Below are positions 8,140-16,248 of a stretch of 27,917 nt of DNA, in pieces. Location of the stretch: contig JAFQDR010000090.1 of the NCBI GenBank assembly GCA_017415945.1, forward strand, positions 1 through 27,917. The letters are read 5' to 3'. The notes beneath the pieces were generated by a model. That model had not been told where the DNA came from, ran no database searches, and was given only the letters and a program-made list of their open reading frames with translations. The stretch is from Oscillospiraceae bacterium. GTDB taxonomy: Bacteria; Bacillota_A; Clostridia; Oscillospirales; Oscillospiraceae. The position numbers were made by a program, and so were the translations under genes. Positions within the stretch are counted from its first letter, which is position 1. Each line of letters begins with the position of its first letter.

Positions 8140-9737
8140 TCTCTCCTCGGGCTAAATAAAACGCTCGTAGTATCGACAAAAGCGATAAAACATGGTATAA
8201 TAGAAGTGCAAGGAAAAAGCCGGAAAAGGAGAAAAAAGCTTGCACTTCGGAGGATGCCATGTATAAGTTCAAGAGAGAAAAGCAGATTTCATTTACAGAT
8301 TTCAATCAGCCGCAGGGAATGCAAATGAATCCGAATAACCGCTGGGTGAAGAAAGCAGCAATGATTCCGTGGGACACAATTGAAGCAGAATATGCCAAAC
8401 TGTTCCCGAGTCATACCGGTATGCCTGCAAAGCCCCTGCGCATGGCACTCGGTTCGCTGCTGATCCAGAAGCAATATCATTATCCCGATGAGGAACTGGT
8501 CGAACAGATCAGAGAAAATCCGTACTATCAGTATTTCATCGGTCTGCCCGGGTATGAAGATAAGATTCCGTTTGTGCCTTCTCTTCTCGTTGAATTCCGT
8601 AAGCGTTTGTCTGAGGATGTGCTGAATGAGATCAATGAAATGATCATCGCATTCAATGCACAGCAAGACGATGACGATTCAAATGACGGCAGCGGAGATG
8701 CCGGTCAGTCTGATCAGCAGGATTCTGCAACGGATTCCGAAAACGCAGGCACATTGATCCTTGATGCAACATGCGCACCGCAGAATATCAAGTATCCGCA
8801 GGATATTGAACTGCTGAATGAAGCTCGTGAAAAGCTGGAAGATATGATCTGCCGGGTCAGCGACGAATACAATTATTACAGGCCGAGAATGTACCGCGAA
8901 AAGGCGAGAAAGGATTATCTTGCGCTTGCCAAATGCAGAAAACGCAGTGCGAAAAAGATCAGAAAAGCAATTCGGAAACAACTGCAATACATTCGCCGTG
9001 ACCTTGGATATATTACGAATCTGCTTGAAAACAACGGTGTTACATTGTCCTGTTCTGATGCACAGATGCTTGACACGCTTCAGGCGCTGTATGCACAGCA
9101 GCAGTATATGTTAACGAACAACACACATTCTGTCGAGAACAGGATCGTCAGCATTAGCCAGCCGTATATTCGGCCGATCGTCAGAGGTAAAGCGAAATCT
9201 CCGGTTGAGTTCGGCGCCAAGCTGGATCTGTCTGTAGATGAAACCGGAATGTGCAGAATTGAAAAGCTATCCTTCGATGCCTACAACGAGAGTGCCGTTT
9301 TGAAAACTGCGATTGCAAACTACAGGGAACGCACGGGGCATTATCCGGAGCGCGTTCTTGTCGATCAGATCTACCGCAATCGAGAAAACATTTCTTGCTG
9401 CAGCAATCTCGGCATTCGGCTTTCAGGAAAGAAACTCGGGAGGCCGAAGAAAGATGCTGACAGCAAGGCAGAGAAAAAGATCGCCTATCAGGATAATACC
9501 GACCGAATTGAAGTAGAGCGGAAGTTCAGTCTCGCAAAACGCAAATTCGGTCTGGGATTGCTGCTTACAAAAAGAGAAGATACAACAAGAGCATTAATCG
9601 TTCTCAGCATCATTGCAATGAACATCGACCGCCTTGCGGCGATGCTTTTGCACTTCATTCAGTTCGTGCTTAATTACAGGTTATCATATGGCCTGTTGGG
9701 CCGCTTTTGAAATTATGGTCTTAATGAGGAGAGACTA
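8137..9737 (+). mobile_element. IS1182-family insertion sequence
   Basis: TAGTCTCTCCTC at 8137-8148 is repeated inverted as GAGGAGAGACTA at 9726-9737, flanking the transposase gene. These are taken as the terminal inverted-repeat cores. No clear target-site duplication is seen. Confidence 0.6.
8259..9710 (+). CDS. IS1182-family DDE transposase
   Basis: The protein has 483 residues. A promoter-like TCGACA-17-TATAAT lies about 60 bp upstream and CGGAGGATGCC precedes the ATG. The N-terminal DUF772-type region contains PLRMALGSLLIQKQYHYPDE (59-78) and PYYQYFIGLPGY. The catalytic core has the first Asp in LILDATCAPQNIKYP (D169), the second in VLVDQIYRN, and the Glu in RIEVERKFSLAKRKFGLG. An Asp/Ser-rich linker (about 137-161) separates the N-terminal region from the core. 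Length and motif order match intact IS1182 transposases, so it is probably functional. Confidence 0.9.
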   Translation: MYKFKREKQISFTDFNQPQGMQMNPNNRWVKKAAMIPWDTIEAEYAKLFPSHTGMPAKPLRMALGSLLIQKQYHYPDEELVEQIRENPYYQYFIGLPGYEDKIPFVPSLLVEFRKRLSEDVLNEINEMIIAFNAQQDDDDSNDGSGDAGQSDQQDSATDSENAGTLILDATCAPQNIKYPQDIELLNEAREKLEDMICRVSDEYNYYRPRMYREKARKDYLALAKCRKRSAKKIRKAIRKQLQYIRRDLGYITNLLENNGVTLSCSDAQMLDTLQALYAQQQYMLTNNTHSVENRIVSISQPYIRPIVRGKAKSPVEFGAKLDLSVDETGMCRIEKLSFDAYNESAVLKTAIANYRERTGHYPERVLVDQIYRNRENISCCSNLGIRLSGKKLGRPKKDADSKAEKKIAYQDNTDRIEVERKFSLAKRKFGLGLLLTKREDTTRALIVLSIIAMNIDRLAAMLLHFIQFVLNYRLSYGLLGRF

Positions 9738-9752
9738 CATAGAGTATGCTGT

Positions 9753-9774
9753 CATTGTGGCGCGCGCCATAATG
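9753..9774. repeat. 22-bp near-perfect palindrome
   Basis: The sequence is symmetric around a GGCGCGCGCC core with a single mismatched pair. It lies just outside the IS1182-like right end, between it and the serpin gene's 3' end. Confidence 0.5.
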
Positions 9775-9825
9775 CTGATTTGAACCTCAGTGGAACGGAA
9801 AGTGAGTGTGCCATTAAGCTAAGGT

Positions 9826-11307
9826 TTACTGAACAGGATTATTCACGATACCCACAAACAATGGAAGTCCCGTTTCACTCATTATCTCGAAAATGAACGG
9901 TCTGTCGAGCTTGAACTCTACATGGTCATCGGGTGCGCCTGCACCGCAGTAAGCCATTACCGTAAGCGATGATGCTTTACAACCTTCTTCATCGATCATC
10001 ACTCTTGTGTCCTGCTCTGCCTTGTTAAGATATATCTTGTCGGTGCTGTCTGTAAGCGGCGTATAATCAGAGTTTTCGGCGCTGAATATGTCGGTAATAC
10101 CAAGTGCATTCAGCCCGTCACGCAGGTCTATATTTGCAGAAACATCGAATTTCGGCACAGACATATCAACGATCACATACTTATTGTTCGGGTAGTTCCA
10201 TGTACTGAGCATCAGCTCTCCGAACTGTTCATCATTCAGCAGATCTTCGGGAGTGTAACCTTCATCGGGAAGTATCAGCTTCATGTGACCATTGTTTTCA
10301 AGCTGTAAGCTTACAGAAGAAAAATGATTACCCCAATAGTAATTCATATCCCTCTCTGCATTCAGGAAATCACACTGTACATCACCATTCGGAGCATGAA
10401 ATGCAGCCTGCTTTGTATTCTCGGCTGAAAACTGATTGACCCATTTTCCGCTGTAATTCACAGTAGATGCAAGAGTCAGTACCATTTCGGGGTTCATTTT
10501 TATATCCGATACATAGTTTTCAAGAAGCCCGTCTGTCTGCTCATTCATCCAGTCCTGCATCAGCTTGTTGTACTTTTCATCAATAGGATCACCCGTGTAC
10601 ACTGATGAATAATAGTTATCTGCAATAGATCTGATAGTTCCATCATTATAGTCAATATCATCATTTGTCCAGAGTGATGTCGCAAGAACACACTTTGCCA
10701 TTCCGTCGTCCATGTAATTTGCCTGCCATATAGACCTTGCATGAGAACGCAGAGTATCAATATCTTTCTGGTGCAGAACATCGAGTATCTGCTGTCTGCT
10801 GTTTCCGTCAGTTATCTCAGCCGACATACCAAGTGCCATATACAGGCTTAATGGAGAATATACAATGTTTTCACTCTCGGCTCCGGTTAGAAATGTGTTC
10901 GTTGTATCAGAAAAAAACTTGTCAAAGCCGTCTTTGTATCCTGCCGGTTGATTTCTTAATGCTTGTTTTGCATCGTTCCATTGTGTTACAGCATCTTGAT
11001 CCATTTCATCAGGATACATAGGCATTTCGGGATAAGCAGCTAATGCAAGGCAGTAAACATTATTGTCCGCTATCATTCCGGAGGGGTTGCTCGACTGGCT
11101 CTCCAGCGGCTGAGATGACTGCTGTAATGGGCTATGCTCTCCGCTTTTCGGCAGTAGTACAACACACCCTATAATTACCGCCGCACATACTCCGCCCAAT
11201 GCAGACCACTTCACAATATTGCTCTTTTTCTTTTTAGCCGTCAGTTCAGGTATGAGCTTTTCATCAGTATCACCGATTACATCAAGAAGAATATCTTTGT
11301 TTTTCAT
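9826..11307 (-). CDS. Membrane-anchored serpin with anti-sigma-like N-terminus
   Basis: The protein has 493 residues. Residues 1-30 are cytoplasm-like (MKNKDILLDVIGDTDEKLIP) and resemble the start of Clostridia membrane anti-sigma factors. Residues 33-52 form one transmembrane helix, followed by a Ser/Gln-rich linker. A serpin domain fills the rest: NIVYSPLSLYMALGMSAEIT, VLTLASTVNYSGKW, and a C-terminus LDRPFIFEIMSETGLPLFVG. The hinge EEGCKASSLT (440-449) keeps the P15 Gly, small residues and P8 Thr of inhibitory serpins. Counting gives P1 near Ala456 in AYCGAGAP, which would suit an elastase-like protease (inference). The ATG overlaps the sigma-factor stop as ATGA. Confidence 0.85.
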   Translation of the reverse strand: MKNKDILLDVIGDTDEKLIPELTAKKKKSNIVKWSALGGVCAAVIIGCVVLLPKSGEHSPLQQSSQPLESQSSNPSGMIADNNVYCLALAAYPEMPMYPDEMDQDAVTQWNDAKQALRNQPAGYKDGFDKFFSDTTNTFLTGAESENIVYSPLSLYMALGMSAEITDGNSRQQILDVLHQKDIDTLRSHARSIWQANYMDDGMAKCVLATSLWTNDDIDYNDGTIRSIADNYYSSVYTGDPIDEKYNKLMQDWMNEQTDGLLENYVSDIKMNPEMVLTLASTVNYSGKWVNQFSAENTKQAAFHAPNGDVQCDFLNAERDMNYYWGNHFSSVSLQLENNGHMKLILPDEGYTPEDLLNDEQFGELMLSTWNYPNNKYVIVDMSVPKFDVSANIDLRDGLNALGITDIFSAENSDYTPLTDSTDKIYLNKAEQDTRVMIDEEGCKASSLTVMAYCGAGAPDDHVEFKLDRPFIFEIMSETGLPLFVGIVNNPVQ

Positions 11308-11855
11308 ACGCCTACACCTTCCTTTTCTAAATAAGCTCTGAGTTTATCCCGTACACGCTGTAATATCATCTTTACAGCTCCCTCAGATATGTCATTCCGT
11401 TTTGCTATCTCAGCTACTGGCATCATGTACCAATATCGCAGGAGAAATATCTTTCTGTTTTTGCCGGGGAGACTGTGAAGAAAGCTGTCCACAAGCTCCT
11501 TTAGTGCGAGCCTGTCCTCAATGGGAGTATCTTCACCGATACATTCTCCCAGTTCGTCAAGACATAATGTAACTTGTCCACCGCCATACTTTTGTGACCT
11601 ATCCTTGCGGTACTTGTCGATTGCGAGATTACGGGTGATCTTACCTAAGAATACCGCTAATCGGCTCGGCTTTTCAGGGGGCATAGTATTCCAAGCACGA
11701 AGCCAAGTATCATTAACACATTCCTCTGTATCCTCTGCTGAGTGCAAAATGTTGTTCGCAATGGTACTGCAATAACCGCCGTATTTCGTCTGGCTCTCTT
11801 TTATTGCAGATTCGTTTCTCTGCCAGTAAAGCTCTATGATATGAAGATCTTCCAT
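11304..11855 (-). CDS. ECF-family RNA polymerase sigma factor
   Basis: The protein has 183 residues starting at MEDLHIIELYWQRNE. This start (11853-11855) is preceded by GAGGAGGTGCGCT; the longer frame adds 15 residues without a ribosome site. Region 2 is visible in AEDTEECVNDTWLRAWNTMP and ITRNLAIDKYRKDR. Region 4 is visible in LPGKNRKIFLLRYWYMMPVA and the HTH EIAKRNDISEGAVKMILQRV. It overlaps the serpin gene by 4 bases, so the pair is translationally coupled. The usual partner of such a gene is a membrane anti-sigma factor, here apparently the serpin's N-terminus. Confidence 0.9.
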   Translation of the reverse strand: MEDLHIIELYWQRNESAIKESQTKYGGYCSTIANNILHSAEDTEECVNDTWLRAWNTMPPEKPSRLAVFLGKITRNLAIDKYRKDRSQKYGGGQVTLCLDELGECIGEDTPIEDRLALKELVDSFLHSLPGKNRKIFLLRYWYMMPVAEIAKRNDISEGAVKMILQRVRDKLRAYLEKEGVGV

Positions 11856-11941
11856 AGCGCACCTCCTCGATGCCCCTTCACCCTTATAGACGAAATCCAT
11901 ATCGCTCAGGTAACGGTCATTTTGAAAAGAATTTTATGAAT

Positions 11942-11970
11942 ATTATACCACAGATAACCCGAATACGCAA
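11942..11970 (-). promoter_or_regulatory. Promoter of the sigma-serpin operon
   Basis: On the minus strand there is TTGCGT (11965-11970), a 17-bp spacer and TATAAT (11942-11947), about 90 bp before the sigma-factor ATG. Confidence 0.6.
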
Positions 11971-11989
11971 ATCCCCAAAAGTGTATCAC

Positions 11990-12033
11990 TTGAAAAGAAA
12001 AAGTCTTATCTCCAAATCATAAGGGATAAGACC
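11990..12033 (-). terminator. Terminator of the DISARM-like operon
   Basis: On the minus strand GTCTTATC (12032-12025) pairs with GATAAGAC (12010-12003), followed by TTTTTCTTTTC. It lies downstream of the last operon gene and upstream of the sigma promoter. Confidence 0.65.
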
Positions 12034-12062
12034 ATATATACCGAAATATAGCTGTTTTGCTA

Positions 12063-12170
12063 TCACTTAAATTCCGTTCTGCCATTTTGGGCGGCGGCAG
12101 TATTAAGCGGATCATATGTGAAAAAGTGATTATCGATGAAGTCTCGAAACAATGCGCTTAGTTCAGCCAT
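12063..12170 (-). CDS. Possible 35-residue small ORF
   Basis: An ATG at 12168-12170 opens 35 codons (MAELSALFRDFIDNHFFTYD, then a tail ending RTEFK). It lies 14 bases after the NERD-helicase stop and before the operon terminator. There is no ribosome site and no recognised family. It may be a chance ORF or the tail of a lost last gene. Confidence 0.2.
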   Translation of the reverse strand: MAELSALFRDFIDNHFFTYDPLNTAAAQNGRTEFK

Positions 12171-12184
12171 ATTATGATTAATTA

Positions 12185-13900
12185 TTATTGAACCCTTACC
12201 ACAGCATTCAGTTTTTCGCATACCTTTTTCTTTGCATTTTTGATTTTTCCTGATTCGGAAAAAACACTTTGAAGTATCTCATTGCAATCGGTTTCGTTCA
12301 ATTCGGATACAATTTCAAGCATCAATCTTGCTCTGGAAGTGCCGACATAAAAGAGAAGAACACTGTCCTCCGAGAATGTTTCTGCGGTTACATCGATCAG
12401 CACGACAGCATCTGCTTCAAGCCCCTTAAACTTTCTGCAAGTAGTGACAGGATATTTGTTTCGATACTTTCCTTCCTTAATACTGGGTGCCAGAAATGAG
12501 GTCGTTTCTGTTTTACAGGTCAAAATTACAATATCTTTCATTCCGGCTGCAAGAAGGCTGTTGATAGAAGCATCCAGCATTGCTGTTACACTTTCGGTAT
12601 TGCTGTTGAAACTGATATGTGTCGGTACACCCTTTACACATCCGTCTATCAATCGCAATTTTCGTTTTGTGTGAATGGGGGTCAATGATGTTACTGCTAT
12701 GTTTTCAGTATTGCGGCAATTACGATACAAAGTCAGCTTGCAATCCGCATTCTTGATGAAATCAGGCATCCGTTTTGCTTGTATCAACTGTAGTTCATCA
12801 TAGAAGACATAAAATGAAGCATTCTTCTCGTCTCCCATATCTGTAATTGTGCGGAACATTTCCAGAATATCAGTTTCCTCTATGTTTTCTTTTCCGAAAT
12901 CCTGTCCTTCGTCAACAATAATATGCTGATAGGGAAAGCTGCATGATAAGACCATATCCTCAAGCAGTGATTTTAGTTTATCATAGTCTGGTTCCGCCGT
13001 ATTACACATTTTACATGCAAACCCGTCAATAGTATAGAAGTCGATATAGGGATCAACATTGTTTTCAGCCAGATGATTTTTCAGCTTGGCATTATAACAA
13101 AGGAACAGTACTTTTTCTTCATCACTTGCATGGCGATGTGCTTTCTCTACAGCTATCAGCGTTTTTCCAGTTCCGGCAGCACCGTTAATAACAGCAAATT
13201 TCTGATCTTGTAGGAAATTCAAGATATTCGCCTGTTCTCGGAGTAACCTGTGAAAAATAGTTTTCTTAACATCAGATTCAAATGTGATGCTTGGTGTTAC
13301 TTTAAATTCAGGGCATAAGATGTCTCTAATCAAGCAGCGTGTTTCAACCTGAGAGAGAGCAGTTTGTTTTCGATTCGGCAACTCAACAGCAAATATCTGA
13401 TCAATATACTTCTGCGGATCCGCTAATGCTTCACTTGTCATCAGGATTCTTTTATCTGCTTCGGGAGGCAATTTCATTTGTCGAACATCTTGTTCGAATA
13501 AAGACGGGAACCATACTGCGTGCAAAAATTTACAATGCTCCGTTATTTCGGCATGTCTGGAATCTCGTATATATTTCAGAAGCTTCCATTTATTACCGCT
13601 TGCCTGATTAAACGGTCCGTCATGACTCATCGGGATTCCGCTTGCATAGAGCCATCTTCCCTCTGTATACTGTACCGCTCCTGCTTTGGCTTCAATACAG
13701 ATCAAACCTTTTTCGGGATTGAATACCACGAAATCGGCTTCACTCTCGTAGAAAGTGTTTTCATTCACTGTTGAGATTTTCAGCGAATGAAATACATAGT
13801 ACTGATCAGGAAGAAGCGCCAACGCATCAAACATAATACCTTCCATACTGGATGGGGTATAATTACGCGGCTTTTCGGGAATCATGATTGCCATAAACAT
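12185..13900 (-). CDS. NERD nuclease fused to an SF1 (UvrD-like) helicase
   Basis: The protein has 571 residues. The start overlaps the DrmB stop (TAATG), and ATG at 13894 is an alternative. Residues about 15-130 are a NERD-type PD-(D/E)xK nuclease: D56 in SEADFVVFNPEKG, then E70 and K72 in ICIEAKAG. Residues about 210-550 are an SF1 helicase: Walker A NGAAGTGKT (239-247), Walker B IIVDEGQDF (327-335), motif IV-like LYRNCRNTENIA, motif V CRKFKGLEADAVVLID and motif VI YVGTSRARLML. All catalytic residues appear present. In known DISARM loci this downstream slot after drmB is usually held by DrmC, a phospholipase-D nuclease. This protein is therefore the likely effector here (inference). Confidence 0.88.
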   Translation of the reverse strand: MFMAIMIPEKPRNYTPSSMEGIMFDALALLPDQYYVFHSLKISTVNENTFYESEADFVVFNPEKGLICIEAKAGAVQYTEGRWLYASGIPMSHDGPFNQASGNKWKLLKYIRDSRHAEITEHCKFLHAVWFPSLFEQDVRQMKLPPEADKRILMTSEALADPQKYIDQIFAVELPNRKQTALSQVETRCLIRDILCPEFKVTPSITFESDVKKTIFHRLLREQANILNFLQDQKFAVINGAAGTGKTLIAVEKAHRHASDEEKVLFLCYNAKLKNHLAENNVDPYIDFYTIDGFACKMCNTAEPDYDKLKSLLEDMVLSCSFPYQHIIVDEGQDFGKENIEETDILEMFRTITDMGDEKNASFYVFYDELQLIQAKRMPDFIKNADCKLTLYRNCRNTENIAVTSLTPIHTKRKLRLIDGCVKGVPTHISFNSNTESVTAMLDASINSLLAAGMKDIVILTCKTETTSFLAPSIKEGKYRNKYPVTTCRKFKGLEADAVVLIDVTAETFSEDSVLLFYVGTSRARLMLEIVSELNETDCNEILQSVFSESGKIKNAKKKVCEKLNAVVRVQ

Positions 13901-16248
13901 TAATCCTTTCTGATTTTTTCGATTATTATTTGAGAAGTCAATTCTGAATCAGTCGTAATAAAGCAAGTCCAATCGGTCTCAAGAGCACGCCTGTATTCTT
14001 CTTCGTTATTTGATGTAAATAACACCGTTTTAGATTGTTTCCACACTAAATCGCAGTCAAGCGTTTCAAGATCAGGAAGGATCTGTACCTGACAGTTTGC
14101 AAACGGTTTTTCACAACCTGCAAATTTTGATTCGGATTCTGCCAAGTGCTTTATCACTTGCTTTTCATCTGCGTTCTCTATCCATGGCAGCAACAGTTTC
14201 CAAATCTCATGATACGGCATTTCAGATGTGTCTGTTCCGGAAACATACAGCAATCCAAGCTTTGTTGCTGTCTTCTGTTTCCCCGATTGTTTCTTTTCAG
14301 CAACCGATGTATGATTCCATCCGTCTGGAGTTCTGACACAGCGAGAATAAAAGCCGATATCGGTTTTTTCGCAAGTTCCTACGATCATTGCACGATCCAA
14401 GAAGACATTGAATTCTTCACAGCTGGTTTCAGGAATCAGAGCACAGGAATAACAAGCGGATAGATTCAGAGAGTCTCTTCCCTGTCCCCAACTCAGGCTG
14501 CAAACCGGATCATTGGAACAAGGGATTGCCGACTCAATTGCTTTTTTGAAGATGGCAGGAAAAGTATCACATCTGCCTTGTCTTACCAATCCTCCGAGAG
14601 TTCCCTCGGAATCACCGCTGGCAGTGTAAATCAGAATTCCACTCATTTCTTTTCCGTCAGCCGCTTCGCTGCAATACAATCTTTCGCGTAAAGAAGCGAT
14701 ACTGTAACCGCATTCAAAGCTGAGCTGCTTAATTAGCAAGTGAGCAATAGTATGCAGCAACAGGAATTTGGTTGTAATAATGCGAGAACTGTCTCGACCA
14801 ATGTATGATGCCTTATATGCTTCGTTAATACGAGCAGTTCTATTGGCTATTATTTCATTTGATGATGCCCACGCTGCAATTGCATCCGAATCAAATTCAA
14901 TAAAGATACCTTCGCCGCGAACTTCATATGCAGGATACCAGTCAGTATCAGTTTCTTTAATCGAAACTATTTTTTCGTTCTGATCCGTATTCTCATCGCG
15001 TTCAACCGGATTTACTCGTGTAAATCCGATTAAAGCCTGGACTTCACGAACTTTATGGATTAAAGCGACCTGACGAACAAACGGTATTTGATAATCTTCA
15101 ATTTGCGTTTGCTCTCTGTAAAAGTCATCCTTTTTGTCAATCTTCACTTCAGCATTTCCGCAGAGCGCATCGTATTCGACAAAGCGATATTGCAGCGCAG
15201 CATTTGTTCCGTTTGCCGGAATATCGGTATTGTCAAGCCATTTCCGTTTAAGAATCGGAATAATAGCCTCTTCCGGAACAGCAAGTTCTAAAGAGATGTC
15301 TTTGGCAGCCTGCTCAACTAAACTGCATTTTTTGTCAAACGGAAGGTCTTTCATCAATTCAACTATGCCTGTTAATATTGTTTTATGTCTGGCAAACGCA
15401 TTACTTTCCTCGATTCGTGCGTTAAGCTGTGAAGAATACGGCGGTATAACCAATGAACTACGTGAAACGGGATAATAAACTGATGAGCTACCACGTTGTT
15501 TAACCACAGGATACAAACCACAGTCTTCCGATACACCTTTCCACGGATGTTTACCAGTACAACGGAATTTATAACTGTTTTCTGTCTTATCATCCAGCAC
15601 CTTGAATATGTTTTTATCAAAAGCACCAGATAAAGTGGTTTTCGCTCTGCATGTTTCACAGGAAATCTCCAAGCCGTCCAAACCTTCTGTAGAAGAAGCA
15701 CCGGTTTTGAATGTCAGTCTCGGATGATCACAAATTGGTTTAGATCCACCCCAACTTCTGGCGTGAACCCATTTCACCCATGGAAAATCATCAATGTGGC
15801 CATGTTCACATACGGTTACAATACGAGCAACGACCAAGCTCTGTCGGCATTTCGGACAGATCATATGCTTAACCATGTAAGGATCGCTGTCAATTTCATT
15901 CGGCTTTCCATAAGCTTTATAATCATGAATCCAATCGGTGATAGGCTGAAACCGTCTGCATTTCGGACAAAAATACCATTCCGGGAATCGTACATACGAT
16001 ACGCCTTCCTGATACTTGATCTCAGAAGAGTTTCCGGGCATGCCGAATTTATTGACATGAAGCAGTTTCGCAAATCGTTCATCGTGAATTTCAGTAGTCT
16101 GCTCCTGCCAGTATTCCGGCGCAGCTGTCATCAATGTTTGCTCCTGAAAATCGACCATTGCACCGACACCGTATTGCAAAACAGCCTGAGCTGCCCGTAC
16201 TGAATGTGAAATGCGGCTAAGTTGGATCTTTTCCTTAACACTTCTCAT
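13900..16248 (-). CDS. drmB: DrmB, DUF1998 zinc-binding DISARM protein
   Basis: The protein has 782 residues from MRSVKEKIQL. This ATG (16246-16248) follows GGAG with good spacing and overlaps the DrmA stop as ATGA; an upstream in-frame ATG at 16269 lacks a site. The N-terminus has VLQYGVGAMVDFQEQ. Zinc-type pairs follow: CPKC (94-97), CPKC (131-134) and CEHGH (147-151). The C-terminal DUF1998 part shows GYSIASLRERLYC, then CYSCALIPETSCEEFNVFLD with its Cys cluster. DrmB pairs with DrmA in all DISARM classes, and the complex binds and processes unmodified incoming DNA. The gene follows drmA directly, as in known loci. Confidence 0.88.
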   Translation of the reverse strand: MRSVKEKIQLSRISHSVRAAQAVLQYGVGAMVDFQEQTLMTAAPEYWQEQTTEIHDERFAKLLHVNKFGMPGNSSEIKYQEGVSYVRFPEWYFCPKCRRFQPITDWIHDYKAYGKPNEIDSDPYMVKHMICPKCRQSLVVARIVTVCEHGHIDDFPWVKWVHARSWGGSKPICDHPRLTFKTGASSTEGLDGLEISCETCRAKTTLSGAFDKNIFKVLDDKTENSYKFRCTGKHPWKGVSEDCGLYPVVKQRGSSSVYYPVSRSSLVIPPYSSQLNARIEESNAFARHKTILTGIVELMKDLPFDKKCSLVEQAAKDISLELAVPEEAIIPILKRKWLDNTDIPANGTNAALQYRFVEYDALCGNAEVKIDKKDDFYREQTQIEDYQIPFVRQVALIHKVREVQALIGFTRVNPVERDENTDQNEKIVSIKETDTDWYPAYEVRGEGIFIEFDSDAIAAWASSNEIIANRTARINEAYKASYIGRDSSRIITTKFLLLHTIAHLLIKQLSFECGYSIASLRERLYCSEAADGKEMSGILIYTASGDSEGTLGGLVRQGRCDTFPAIFKKAIESAIPCSNDPVCSLSWGQGRDSLNLSACYSCALIPETSCEEFNVFLDRAMIVGTCEKTDIGFYSRCVRTPDGWNHTSVAEKKQSGKQKTATKLGLLYVSGTDTSEMPYHEIWKLLLPWIENADEKQVIKHLAESESKFAGCEKPFANCQVQILPDLETLDCDLVWKQSKTVLFTSNNEEEYRRALETDWTCFITTDSELTSQIIIEKIRKD

